This document shows, one piece after another, positions 35,401-46,209 of a stretch of 64,000 nucleotides of DNA. Below the pieces are notes generated by a model. That model had not been told where the DNA came from, did no database searches, and saw nothing but the letters and a program-made list of their open reading frames with translations. Origin of the DNA: Mesostigma viride (Eukaryota > Streptophyta > Mesostigmatophyceae > Mesostigmatales > Mesostigmataceae); contig RPFO01000231.1 of the NCBI GenBank assembly GCA_009746045.1, positions 477,388-541,387 on the forward strand, written 5' to 3'. The first letter of the stretch is position 1. Each line of letters opens with the position of its first letter. The position numbers and the translations under genes were made by a program.

Positions 35401-38400
35401 AAAGACGGATATCAGCATTAGCATTGTCACTTGCGGCAACTGATGGTGGCAATGTTGAAAATGTTTGCACATTACCCAGGGGAAAATGTTCGCCATCATG
35501 TTTTCTCTGCGAGTTTCTGTGTGCACTTGTGTTACCAGCCTGCACGCTTACCAATCTTCGGGGTATGTTGCCCTTGACGATGCCCCACTTGTGGGCATCC
35601 CAGTTCTAGCGAACCCACATACTTCAAGGTCCCATACATATAAAGGAATACCTAGGGTACGAACAGCTAATGTCCCAAACTAAGGCTTTGCAAGCCAACC
35701 GAACTAGTACATGAAATGATAGGATAATGAAAATATGATAGGATACAAACATTCCCCATCCAACCTAGCGGATAAGGACATGGCTAGGACACCAGCATAC
35801 CTTCCCAAAGCCACCCATCGGGTACCAGACGCCATCCACCAGCTCCGTCCCTGCCAGGAGGCTGGGGGCAACCCAGGAACCACGCATCCACGCATCCACA
35901 GACACAAAAGCGCGTTGACAAGCCCGTCCAGGTGGGGAGAGATGAAGGAGAAGCTTACATGAATGAATTAAGTAGTTGATATAACAGGTTTCATGGGTAC
36001 GCAGGCCACAGGAAAATGGTGGCGAGGAACTGGTGAGTTCAACGGCAGGGGTATTTCTCACCCATGCCGGTGACAAGGGCAGTGGGTTTGTGACACGGCA
36101 CACTAAAATGAACGGCGTCCCTACGTAAAGGAGCATGTTGGCGAGCGAGTTACTGCTGGTATCGCACTAGCGTATTGACTCTTTCAAACTAGTGAAAGGT
36201 TTGCGAGCTAGTGATGCCTCCTGTCCCCCCTGTCCAAGCCAATGCCGGGTGTATGGCTTCAATTTGGCTTCAGGCTATTAGTCTGCGCTCATCATCAAAA
36301 GGGCACGTATTAGTGTTGCAACACTATTTCTTGCATATGCGGTCGGTGGCAGGCAACTGCTGGATCCACTAAGACTTTCTCTCCACGATGGAAAACGCAC
36401 ATGTATGTATCAGGGAGCCGAGCACCTGTGTTGATAGACATCCTGAGGCCATATTAGCCCTTAACCTTCATCCCACATACCGATTACGTTGCCCTATTAT
36501 CTGCCACAGCCTACTATCCCATGACCTCCCGTATTCGCGTTAAGACCCTTCCAGATGGCCTCAATGAATAACCTTAAGCGGTGCTTGGGAGGGGTTGATT
36601 CCTCACCTGAACACCCCAGGGGCCTCGTACGGTGACAGGCCCACGTAGAGGTCCTGGAAGGAGAACAGCGCGCGCAGCCGGGGGTCCTGCGGGGACATTG
36701 AAGGGCAAACCCAAAAATGAAAGGAGAACAAACGCAACACCATCAAGGTTGCTGTAAACATGACACCCCAGTGAGCATCGATCAAGATACTGCAAATAGA
36801 TAGCAAAGGGTCCAATAGATAGCAAAGGGTCCAAACTAAACAAATGCGACTAAGTGGGTTCGCTACAAGCATTCAGAAAATGCCAGATCTAAACACGAAC
36901 CTATCATGAAATAGTCAGCCATGCATTTTTGTACTGCCTCACGCTACCATTATACGGCTTCAGGCTGGTGATTGCGTGCTTTTCTTTCATGCGCTAGTGA
37001 TGCTGGGAAGCCCATTTCCAGGCTAAAGGGAGTACTACCAATTCAAGCAGTGCTGACAGCGCAACGCATCGCAGCTGGCAATGTGGGGGCATTTGCTTGT
37101 TGAATACTAGCATTGTCACATCCAGCGCAGCACTCCACAAGAAGGCAACGGAAGTGTACCTATAAGAGAGGGAAGAACTGGTTGGGGGAGGCAGGGGAAG
37201 GGAAACATGATCTCAATGGCATGCTTGGTAAATGCTTGGTAAATAAATGCGTGGGAAACGCATGCTTGGGAAAAGCATGTTTGGGAAATGCTTCATACCA
37301 CCAGGCCATCAAGAAACGATAAAAAAGATGCCTATGATTAGAAGGCATAAAATGCACATTAAGAATCTGTATTCTTATGTTCAGACACAAAAAGCCAGGC
37401 AGGAAGCGGTCCTTATGAAAAGATAGACTTGAGGCTTTAGTTAGTAGCTCATAATGCTAGAAAGGCCTTTCCTAATTTACTACTCTTAAAATAGCCAGCC
37501 AGCGTGTTTGGAAGAGAAGACCTAACCTTACCTGGTTGCTAATTCATTATTTTCAAAGGCACTTGCTAAGGACATACCTTAAAATAGCCCGCCAGCACGC
37601 GGTTGTGTTGGCCGAGCAGCTTAAGGGGGTCCACCCGTCGCAGAAGGGGGGCGAGGTACGCCGGGTTTAGGTAGTCCATCACACTGGCAGTAGGCATGTG
37701 ATGGTTGCATGTATAGGGCAACACAACACAAGGTTGAGGGACACGGGGGCGAGGTACTCCGGGTTCAGGTCGTCCATCACCCTGTAGAGTGGTAGAGGCG
37801 GACGACAACACGCCACAAATTATATTTGCGTGTCAAAGCAATTTCTGCGTTAGGTATTCCAGCAGACTGGCACCTATTGCCTGCATAATTATATTGATTA
37901 CACGACGGAGTACACAGCATTGACACAAATATGTGGGTACGTAGTCCAGCATGCTGGCGGTAGGCGCACTAGGTGCACGGGTATGTGCACATACGCAAGT
38001 TTACAACTGAATGTGACAGTACAAAGTGAACATAATGATAGTACAGAGTTAGCGCATTACTTAATCATGAGTGCTGCTATAATACAAATTTGCAGGCGCT
38101 CATAGCCCGCTCGGAGTTATGTTACTAATTAATTAATTAATAGCCCGCTCAGCCAACTGCGTGGTGAAGGACGCGCAAGAGTCATGTTGCAAGGTTCACA
38201 GGGAGCCGAAAAAATGAATCGCGTCAGAAGTTGTCGTTTAGTATCAGCTTGTGTACTACACAGTATGTTTGTACAAACAAGCATGCATACCGTGGCAAGG
38301 AAGCCTACTACGATGCATTCACTGTAGTAGAAGTTTGTGTAGGACAGTTCTGCTACGAGCGGTGGCAGTGGCTATGGTGCCCTGAGTACTTGGCAGATGC

Positions 38401-41400
38401 GTGCTCCAACAACAAGGGTCCTCTAACAAGGGTTCTCATAAAAAACTACGACGGTACCACTGACCACAATGGCAAAGGAGAGTGCCACGTGGCCCAGGGA
38501 AAAAAACGGCCCTCCTGAGTGTGCCGTCCATGACGTACATTAGAATTTCTCAAATAGGAGAGGAGTGGAATTTCTGAATAGGTTCGGTCATGACGAGTCT
38601 ACGCTGCATCCAGCTTGATAATCAGTTTACAAAACTAGACAGTTGGGTAGATAAATTCGCAACTAACAGACGCACTTTAGCGCATGCAAGGTGAGCTCAC
38701 CTGTTGAAGTTGCGAGAAATGAACCCTGGCAAGCTGACGTCGAATGTGGCCTGTTGCAAGGGCACACGATCAGTCGAATGACGTGATGGACAAGCAGAGC
38801 CAGTCCGAGAACATTTGGATGGACAAGCCACATGTCCCATCGCTGAGTAACCGAACTAAATGTAACACATTCGTACACTCCTTGGAAAATAAAGATCAAC
38901 CCATTTACATTGAAAGTACCATATAACTAAATCCGGACCAATGAGGGGTCCTGGCAGGGTTATGACAAGCACAGCGTGTTGCGCAGGCTGTCGATTGCCG
39001 TATATGTACGGACAAGCGTACGTGTCTGTTATTCTTTAAGGCAGGCCCAAGAGCCGATTTTCAGGCTGGAGGTGGAAAGTGGAGGCTGGAAGCTGGGGGA
39101 AGTGGGGGAACCCGAAAAGGGTTGGAGGTTGGGGGACCCATGAAAGACCCGATTCTTGTACTACTACAAACGATGCAGAACGTAGAATGCAGACGGACAG
39201 ATGCACATGCAGTTGGGTGGGAACACCGCGCCTTCATTCAATAATCAATCACTGTACACGTAGAGTGTAAATATATGGCGCCTTGAGTGGGTGTCTCTCC
39301 CGCGGACTCACCCACTCTCCAAGCTAGGGGGTGGTTGGTAAACTGGAGCTGATGCAACCTAGAGAGGTTCAGAGGTCTAGCCACTGTGAACCGCATTAAC
39401 AACATGCCCTTTACCTTAACCTCTGTGGCGAGGAGGAGGTCGAGGTACCAGCCCCATAGGTTCCCCCCCTGCATTCAACACCCTGAATCCTAAATCCTTA
39501 AGCCCAAACCCTAAACCCTTAACCCTAAACAGCACTCAACTCCATCTGGTCCGACTCCTGGCGCATCCCTTTCTGCACCACCCCAGCAGTATTGTATACC
39601 CACCCTTCACAGAGAGCCACCCTGATGACATCCCCCATGGACATCCCCCATGCTCACTCTACATGATCACTCTACATGATCACTCTACATGAGCACTCTA
39701 CATGATCACTCCACATGATCACTCTACATGATCACTCCACATGATCACTCTACATGATCACTCTACATGCTCACTCTACATGCTCACTCTACATGATCAC
39801 TCTACATGATCACTCTACATGATCACTCTACATGATCACTCTACATGATCACTCTACATGATCACTCTACATGATCACTCTACATGATCACTCTACATGA
39901 TCACTCTACATGATCACTCCACATGATCACTCTACATGATCACTCTACATGATCACTCTACATGAGCACTCTACATGAGCACTCTACATGCTCACTCTAC
40001 ATGCTCACTCTACATGAGCATTCTACATGAGCATTCTACACCCTTCACACGGTTCCACCCTGATGACACACGTCTTCTATCCCCCCACCCTTCACAGAGA
40101 GCCCCGCGGATGACACACCCCGTATTCTACCCCCACCCGTCACCATACAGCCACACGGAGGACGGCACTCCCCGTGTTCTGCGCGCCCTTCACCATACAG
40201 CCACATTGATAACACAACCAGAATTCTGTGCCCCCACTTCCCCTTGGCAGTGGCAAGGAAGCCGAGGTACTGCCGACCTCCACCTGCCCCCGTCTCCCCT
40301 AGCTGCTGGCGCACAGGACGCTCGACAATACCTAGAAACCCTCACATGTGAGACCACCACCACCCGGTATATCGACCCAGACCCCCAACCCTCACCTTGG
40401 CAGCGGCGAGGAAGTCGAGGTACTGGGAGCCGGCACCCGCCTCGACCTCCTCCAGCTGCTGGCACATGCGGCCCACGTCGGCCGTGAGGTCAAGGTGGGA
40501 GGAATCGCCGAAGAAGACGCGGTAGGCGGCGGGCATCACACGCTTCAGCGCCACGTGGTCGTCGAGGTCCTCCCCTGCACGCATGACAGGTATGTCATTC
40601 TGATACTGCTATTATCTATAGTATACTGCTATTATCAATAGTATACTGCTATTATCAGTATGATACACTTTGAGGGGGCCTGGAGATCAGAGGTCGATCC
40701 GGGGGTCATGATACTGATTCTCGGCCGCAGTTGGTTTGTGAAGTGGGTAGAGAGCAGCACCAGTCGTCATGGTTTGATCGCACAACACGTCATGGAGGGA
40801 ATGGTACAACGCTTCAAAGCTTTTATTCACGGTTTAACGTGGATGCCAACACATCTGCTGCAGCTGCTCGCTTCTTCTCACTCGCGCTTGGTGTGCGCGG
40901 TTGGACCACCACATGTCATCACGATGAAGGCGAAACGCAACAAGGTAATGGAGAGCTTAGCTGCTGCATGACAATTAATTAGGGTGGTTGGATCGATGAT
41001 ATGGAAGGCAGCTTGCATCTTAAACGGAAGTTTATGTCTTCCTGGGGAAATGTCGCACCTTTCGAGGTACTCCCTCGCATAAATTTGTTTTTATCCCCAA
41101 AAAACATTCAATGCGACGCGTGGCGATAAAAATGCGCTACTGGTCAATCCTATCTAGGTCCACCCACTTCCGATGTCACGCGTTCATCGAGCTTTTAGCT
41201 AGCATTCACAAACTCCTAAATGTAAATGAATCTAACCAACGGCCAAGTGAAAGAAAGAAACTATACTGCTATTCAAACGACTTTTCCTCAAAAGACTTGA
41301 TACCCTGCACTTGGTTACACAACAGAAATGGACCCTATGTGTGTGCCCCAGCAGAGCCACATCAGTGCGCCAAATGTTCACCCGACTCACCTGACCCTAT

Positions 41401-44270
41401 TTTGACCAGCAGAGCCACATCAGTGCGCCAAACGTTCACCCGACTCACCTGACCCTATTTTGACCAGCAGAGCCACATCAGTGCGCAAAAAGTTCTTCAA
41501 ACTCACCCAGCGCTTCAAAGCCTTCGTAGTACTTCTGAGGCATCAGCAAGAGGCTGCGGTAACCAAGAGGATTACCACACCAACGAATGGGTGGATGCCA
41601 CGCAGAAGAGGGGAGAGGAGCCTGCCCGTAAGATGCGACAACCGAACAAGCATAGACCAGACAATGCGACAACCCAACACGCACAAGTACAGAATGCAGA
41701 GGGGACAGTATCTAACACATTTTGTCGTCTAAATAGTTTCTTTCAAACAAGCACAGGGACAAGCACAATAATAGAATGCATAGGGTCACTATGTAAACCG
41801 CCATTTGAGGAGGGGAGGGGGGGAGAAGGGAGGGGAGGGAGAGGCGGTGTGTGTATGTGTGTGTGCGTGTGTACGTGTGAGGGGGAAGACAGCACAGACA
41901 GCCTAGGGGACAACAAGCTTGCCAAGACAAAAAGCTGCTCGAACATTCATTATCAGTGACTACGGGGCACATTTTGATGTTTGGAGAGCCGGAGGGCGCA
42001 ACAGGAGGGTGGGGTTTTTAGAGAACCGTGCACACACAAGGAGGGCGCAACAAGAGGGTGGCGCATTGGAGAACCGTGCACACACAAGGAGGGCGCAACA
42101 GGAGGGTGGGGTTTTTGGAGAACCGTGCACACACGAGATGGGCGCGACAGGAGGGTGGCGCATTGGAGAACTGTGCACACACAAGGAGGGCGCAACAGGA
42201 GGGTGGGGTTTTTAGAGAACCGTGCACACACAAGGAGGGCGCAACAGGCTAAAGGAGGGTGGCGTCCGAGTACCTTGGCCCCCTGTCTGTTTAGTGTGTA
42301 GTGTGTAGTGTGTGCGAATAAAGGGGTGTGCACAAGGAGGGTGGGGTCCAGCGTACCTCGGCCCCGTGTCGAACCGGAAATCAGAATTAACATTGACAGA
42401 CTGCATCCGGCCCCCCAGCTGCAAATACGCGCACACGGCACATAGAAAAAGAAACACACACGTGCCATATCAGAATCTAGATCCATCCCCCCACTCCCCC
42501 CCCCCCGACCCACCCACCCACCCACCCATCCATCCCGTGATGGCACCGGACCCCCCATCATCTCCAGCAAGTGATTAATTAAATGAATTAAAATGAACGT
42601 TATGAACGGGAGGTGCCCGTGATGCAAGCAGGGATGACAATGGAGTCGTCAGGAGGATAAAATAGATATAGAATAAAGAAATAGAACAGATATGGAATAA
42701 AGAGATAGAATAGGTATGTAATAAAGAGATAGAATAGATATGGAATAAAGAAATAGAATACATATGGAATAAAGAGATAGAAAGATAGGGAATAAAGAGA
42801 TAGAATAGATATGGAATAAAGAAATAGAATAGATATGGAATAAAGAAATAGAATAGATATGGAATAAAGAGATACTACTACAACAGGATGGCGATGCAAG
42901 CGGCGGTCAGGCGTTTGTAGATGTGCAGATTAACTAGGGTTAATTACTAGGGTTAACGAGGGCTGAAAGGACATGCGGGAGCCAGAGGTATTTAGGTATA
43001 CATGGCATGCCCATGTTTGGTACTGGATGGGAGGATAGCACGAAATATCTCGAGCCGCCTGGCAGAGGTGCCCTATGAGGAAATGCTGCAGACGCTCGGA
43101 CGCATCTACTAGAGCGCCGATGATGCCAGGATATAGGCATGCTGATGATGCTCCCATATTGTTCTGCTGGTAATGCTCTGACATTAATGTGGATACAGAT
43201 TCTCTCCTACAATACTCAGGTCCGCAGTCCACTGAAATACGGCCCTTTTAACCCTAGGTCAAGTGTGCGGGGTGGATAGAGCTACTCTCCTAGCTAGAAT
43301 GTTCAGGCCAGCTGAAATACTACTTTTTCCGATGCAAACTTGACCTGGAAAAACGTTGAGAGCACGATAGGAAATTGGACCAGAACTGATACAGTTTGCC
43401 AATATTGCTGCCAACTAATGCCTCATTTGCTCGCATTACCAAAAGTTCATCTTCCTTGGTTGTTCGATCCTCTTTGCATGTCATGAGCCCAGACTATGCT
43501 CCACAGCACATTTACAACATAGCTACAAGAATTGTGGAGTCAAACGAGAAAAACACAATGGGGTAACAGAAGAAGCCCGGGCATGGTATGTAGGGTTGAG
43601 CTCACTGTGGCGATTGGGGGGAAGGTGAGGGAAGCATGTTGTGGTGGCAAAATAACAGGAAATACTGTTCAGTCCTGCGTGCAATTTTGCCAGTGCATCT
43701 GAGTACCTCATCCCACGTCACGTGCGTTTATTCCAGTCCGTTTACGATCGCACGTGGAAGACCAATGTGGGCCAGGGGAAGAGCAGTAAAGTTTGAAATG
43801 TGCTTTTGAGGTATACATCTTACCTCCGCATTTTTCTCAAGGACGGTGACGTCGAACCTGGGAGTAGAGACGGTCGCATTGGTCAAGAAGCAAAAAAAAA
43901 AATTAATGGCTTGGACATCCATCGCCACAGAGAACGACAGAGATCAACGCTGTCGCTATCGGCCATGTCAGCTCGGCGTTGGGTCCTTGGTGAGTTTGAC
44001 TTACCCTTTCCTGGCTAATCTGGTGGCTACTGCTAGGCCACCGACGCCACCGCCAACGACAACTATCTTCTCTCCGAGTCCTGCGGCTGCATGGACCACT
44101 AAGGGCCCCGTCGAGCGGCGTGGTCGGCATTTTGGAGCAATTAGCAGCCTCGCCGACTTTTCTCGAAGGGGCGACGAGAGCGCGCATGCCGAAGAAGGCT
44201 TTGGGGCAAGTAGAGGTTGGCAAGGTGCCTGGCTTCCATGGAGTACTGAAGTGCTCTCCGATGATAACAT
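26402..44270 (-). CDS. Plastid CrtI-type (phytoene-desaturase family) FAD oxidoreductase, 17 exons
   Basis: Exons 5'->3' (minus strand): 44270-44005, 43857-43824, 42418-42357, 41553-41507, 40574-40396, 38750-38701, 37683-37578, 36686-36607, 35861-35801, 35358-35296, 34100-33994, 33032-32934, 31048-30885, 29916-29821, 28993-28876, 28048-27955, 26512-26402. All donors are GT, all acceptors AG, every phase agrees, and the total is 1,737 nt (578 aa). The N-terminus (about 1-62) is Ser/Ala/Arg-rich, like a chloroplast transit peptide. Residues 68-105 are the FAD-binding Rossmann motif (IVVVGGGVGGLA, VLEKNAELGGR). Middle blocks include FRFDTGPSLLLMP, DPRLRALFSFQDLYVGLSP and GVWYPMGGFGK. The C-terminal FAD motif is GLFFVGASTRPGNGVP. 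The family desaturates or isomerises carotenoids; the substrate is unknown. Exon 10's acceptor (GGAAG) is the weakest site. Introns are 147-1,885 nt and full of repeats. Confidence 0.9.
27703..27980 (-). repeat. Copies of the exon-16 donor edge in intron 16
   Basis: The true exon-16 end (27950-27980, CACCTGGATGGATGGGTCCA on the plus strand) recurs at about 27853-27880 and 27707-27735, each with its GT donor. The copies lie in units starting TAGTGTTG and TTCTCAAGTT. (CTAG/TACTAG)n runs fill the gaps. Confidence 0.8.
28440..28620 (-). repeat. Short tandem units in intron 15
   Basis: CTATATCGCTCCCTACCAC-type units recur six or more times between 28455 and 28615, and GGTAGGATAGACA(A/G)TACTA occurs twice. 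No coding content. Confidence 0.7.
28619..28910 (-). repeat. Copies of the exon-15 donor edge in intron 15
   Basis: The exon-15 end (CTGCCAGACGGTCGGCGAGT, plus strand, 28880-28899) recurs at about 28624-28655 (CTGCCAGATGGTCAGCGGGT) and 28743-28770 (CTGCCAGATCGCCGGCGAGT). Both copies still translate to FVY-x-WQ-like peptides but lack the rest of the exon. Confidence 0.8.
29103..29325 (-). repeat. Three 76-bp tandem units in intron 14
   Basis: Units begin CGACAAATATAGGAAAGG at 29103, 29179 and 29255 (the last is CGAAAAATATAGGA) and end TGCCAAGAGCT. They are followed by a second repeated block (GTAGTAGGTACAAAACATA at about 29416 and 29497). Confidence 0.85.
29974..30134 (-). repeat. Four 37-bp units that copy the exon-14 acceptor
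   Basis: GGTCCTGCAAAAGTACACAC at 29984, 30021 and 30058 (TATACAC) and GGTTCTGCAAAAG at 30095. On the minus strand each reads TACTTTTGCAG, the same as the true acceptor TACTTTTGCAG|GCAAGG at 29927-29911. Confidence 0.85.
31043..32330 (-). repeat. Dispersed copies of the exon-13 acceptor edge in intron 12
   Basis: The true junction (plus strand CCAGGCACCTGGTTGAGCGG, 31041-31060) recurs as AGGCACCTGG(T/C) at about 31338, 31838, 32112 and 32308, and as GGTCACCTGGTTGAGCGG at about 31675. A longer degenerate copy of the exon's first 55 bases lies at 31150-31205. Confidence 0.75.
31471..31670 (-). repeat. Four ~51-bp tandem units in intron 12
   Basis: Units start GCTACTACTCATGATATTAA at 31471, 31522, 31573 (one extra C) and 31625, almost identical to one another, which indicates recent duplication. 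Confidence 0.9.
33540..33975 (-). repeat. ~49-bp tandem array in intron 11
   Basis: About nine units of AATCCACAATGCACTCCTCT + AGTATCATTCTTATATAACA, ending within 20 bp of the exon-11 donor at 33993. Units alternate between ATGCACTCC and ATGCATTCC, suggesting higher-order duplication. Confidence 0.85.
35046..35300 (-). repeat. ~22-bp array copying the exon-10 splice donor
   Basis: About nine units of ACTCACATGGCTCTTACCTC on the plus strand. On the minus strand they read GAGGTAAGAGCC, against the true donor GAG|GTGAGAGCC at 35298-35287. The array lies in intron 10 and ends 30 bp from the real donor. Confidence 0.9.
37637..37966 (-). repeat. Copies of the exon-7 acceptor edge in intron 6
   Basis: The exon-7 start (VMDYLNPAYLAP) with its acceptor recurs at 37738-37790 as ACAG|G followed by codons for VMDDLNPEYLAP, and more decayed at about 37926-37962 (AGCATGCTGGACTACGT on the minus strand). 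The first copy diverges after LAP, so it is not a full alternative exon. Confidence 0.8.
39404..39460 (-). repeat. Decayed copy of the exon-5 3' end (copy 2)
   Basis: The minus strand encodes YLDLLLATE followed by GTTAAG, matching the true exon end YLDFLAAAK|GTGAGG at 40430-40390. Confidence 0.65.
39479..39532. repeat. Degenerate plant-type telomere-like tract in intron 5
   Basis: Reads CCTAAATCC, AAACCCTAAACCC and AACCCTAAAC, close to (CCCTAAA)n. It is about 50 bp, imperfect and inside a gene, so it is an interstitial tract rather than a chromosome end. Confidence 0.6.
39655..40035 (-). repeat. 13-bp minisatellite CATGATCACTCTA in intron 5
   Basis: About 29 units of CATGATCACTCTA, with variants CATGAGCACTCTA, CATGCTCACTCTA and CATGATCACTCCA. 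Each unit holds the TGATCA palindrome. Confidence 0.95.
40236..40313 (-). repeat. Decayed copy of the exon-5 3' half (copy 1)
   Basis: The minus strand encodes RQQLGETGAGGGRQYLGFLATAK in parallel with exon 5 CQQLEEVEAGAGSQYLDFLAAAK, about 75% identical. The donor has become GGGAAG, so this copy should not be spliced like the original. Confidence 0.8.
41345..41520 (-). repeat. Three ~59-bp units spanning the exon-4 donor
   Basis: CAGAGCCACATCAGTGCGC recurs at about 41352, 41410 and 41469. The third unit runs into the exon-4 donor (ACTCACCCAG, plus strand); the first two carry CGACTCACCTGA, that is a GTGAGT donor on the minus strand. Confidence 0.8.
41990..42290 (-). repeat. ~50-bp tandem units plus an exon-3 donor copy in intron 3
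   Basis: Five units of GGAGGGTGGGGTTTTTGGAG + AACCGTGCACACACAAGGAG with variants. The last stretch (42252-42290, AGGAGGGTGGCGTCCGAGTA...) copies the true exon-3 donor region at 42337-42375. Confidence 0.8.
42648..42876 (-). repeat. ~24-bp AT-rich array in intron 2
   Basis: About nine units of GAATAAAGAGATAGAATAGA-type sequence. No splice-site content is recognised. Confidence 0.85.
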
Positions 44271-45207
44271 TGGCTAATTGGAACTCGATCAACGACGCCG
44301 ATCTCAGAGAAGGCGCAATTATTAAGAGATATTGTCCGACATATAAGCAGCTAATAAGCCCACGTGTCGTACAGCATACAGCTATCTCCCCGAGTCAAGA
44401 CAGCACGAACAACTTTGTAACCCCGAGACCAATTCCGACCAGCGCTCGGTGGTGGAGGCGGTGGACCCGTGGTAATGGTTTACAGTAATTACACGCTCGG
44501 ATCTGCCTTGATTATATAAAAAAAAAATCCATGCTTTTCTTCTACGAGCAGACGAAGCCGAGACTTGACACGTGGCGCTGCCTGCCCGCCCATGCCTACG
44601 GTTCTGTGCCCATGTGCGGCGTGGGACACAACAACAAGAACAACAACCGGTTCTTGACGGAGTCCGGTATAGTTGCCAACTGATACCGTACTGTTGTTTT
44701 TGTTGTTGTTGTGTCCCACGCCGCACATACCTACTGTGCCGTACAGTCTACGGTCCGCCGTGCGCCATACCCAGTCGTCAGTCAGACAGTCAGTCAGTCA
44801 GTCAAACAGTTGGATCCCATTATTCCCACGCCCTGTCGGACCACCGGCGCGGAAGTGACCCAACTCAACGCCGCACAATCATCGGCAGCAGAGCCATGCC
44901 CAGTACACGGAACAGTATATATTCAGCTGCCCCCTGTCACCATGGCATTTGCGCGCGCTGGTCAAAGTCGAGACTAGAGAGTAGAGGTCAGAGACCAGAG
45001 AGTGGACTGTCGACTGTCGGGAGTCTCTGGATTCTGGAAGGCAATTCCCTGCCCAGCACCAGTAATATGGATAACGAATGGCTGTGCTGAGGCACGTAAA
45101 CGCATGCTTCTGGTGAGCCAAAACCGTGTCGTCTCGGGAATAATCAAACCATCGGGCTTTCAGGATGAGCTGAACACGTAAGTGCTTGCGTTGAGTACAA
45201 ACCGAAA
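44271..45207. promoter_or_regulatory. Divergent intergenic region between the CrtI-type and CtIP-like genes
   Basis: This 937-bp spacer lies between two start codons facing away from each other, so it should hold both promoters. The inverted repeat at 44612-44728 sits in its middle. (CAGT)n at about 44780-44808 is a short microsatellite. I cannot point to defined promoter elements. Confidence 0.5.
44612..44728. repeat. Near-perfect inverted repeat, 38-bp arms
   Basis: The left arm ATGTGCGGCGTGGGACACAA... is mirrored by ...TTGTGTCCCACGCCGCACAT at the right end, with two mismatches over 38 bp. The loop itself holds a smaller inverted repeat (GGTATAGTTG/CAACTGATACC). Confidence 0.9.
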
Positions 45208-46134
45208 ATGAATTTTGTGCGTCCATTGTCGAAGGACCAACTAGAAACGGAGCCAGATTTTGAGGTGCAGACATCAGGAATGGATGTGGCGAGCACGGCC
45301 GTCGGCACGGGCAAAAAAATAATTTCTACTGTCAATTTCGTGCAGTCGCTGTTGAGCGACGTGATTGACCGTTGCAGCGGTTTAAACGTTGTTGCCGATC
45401 TAAATCTCATTAAGGAGAATTTGGACCTGGTGGTAATTGCAGCAGCAAATGTGGGCGTGGATCGGGACATTATTGCCCAGAACTCCCTGTTGGTTGCCGA
45501 GAACGATAAGTTGTTAAAAAAGAACGAGCAGTACAAAAAGCAACTGCCAACTTATCAAATGCGAAATCGAGAGCTTGTTAGAGAGTTGAAAGAGGCATTG
45601 AAAAAGGCAGACGGTCTATACATGAATTACGAGAACGCCATGGCGAATAAAGGCTATCGCGTACCTTTCATTTGCAGAGATTGCAGAGGGATTAAAGATG
45701 AGGTCCCTCCTCGAATTCAAGTTTGTTTTACTTCACCTGACGTGCCGAAAAACCGTCAAGTTTCGACGACGGCTCCTTCTCCGCGTCAAGAATCGTCTGC
45801 CATAGGCGTTCGAGAACACGGTCAACCGTCAAAACCTGACCAGCAGCAAGCTCAGAATCCAGCACACCCGGGCGGCCTCCTTCCCCCTGGGGAAAAGCAT
45901 GAAGGCATCCAGGGTTCCAGAGCACATCATTCATCAGCGACTCCTTATGCTGGCATCACCGCTCACAAGGAGACCATGGCAACAGCAAACGAGCCCACAG
46001 TCCCCCCTGGGTCCCCTGAAGCTGCGACTGGTCGTTCAGGCACAGGTGGCGACCTTGCTGTGCGAAGCAAGCATGTCGGCATGCATGCTGGGCAAGCACA
46101 GAAGACATTTAGAGTTGATTTCCTCGTGCCAAAC

Positions 46135-46209
<75 letters not shown>

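Noticed and set aside
34870-35421. 183-aa plus-strand ORF with THMALTSYSHGS repeats
   Set aside because: Produced by the donor-copy array in intron 10, antisense to the CrtI-type gene.
39655-40035. Possible CRISPR-like array
   Set aside because: Units are contiguous 13-mers without spacers, inside a eukaryotic intron.
41953-42627. 224-aa minus-strand ORF with repeated RPPCVCTVL peptides
   Set aside because: Created by the ~50-bp tandem units in intron 3; it spans exon 3 in another frame.
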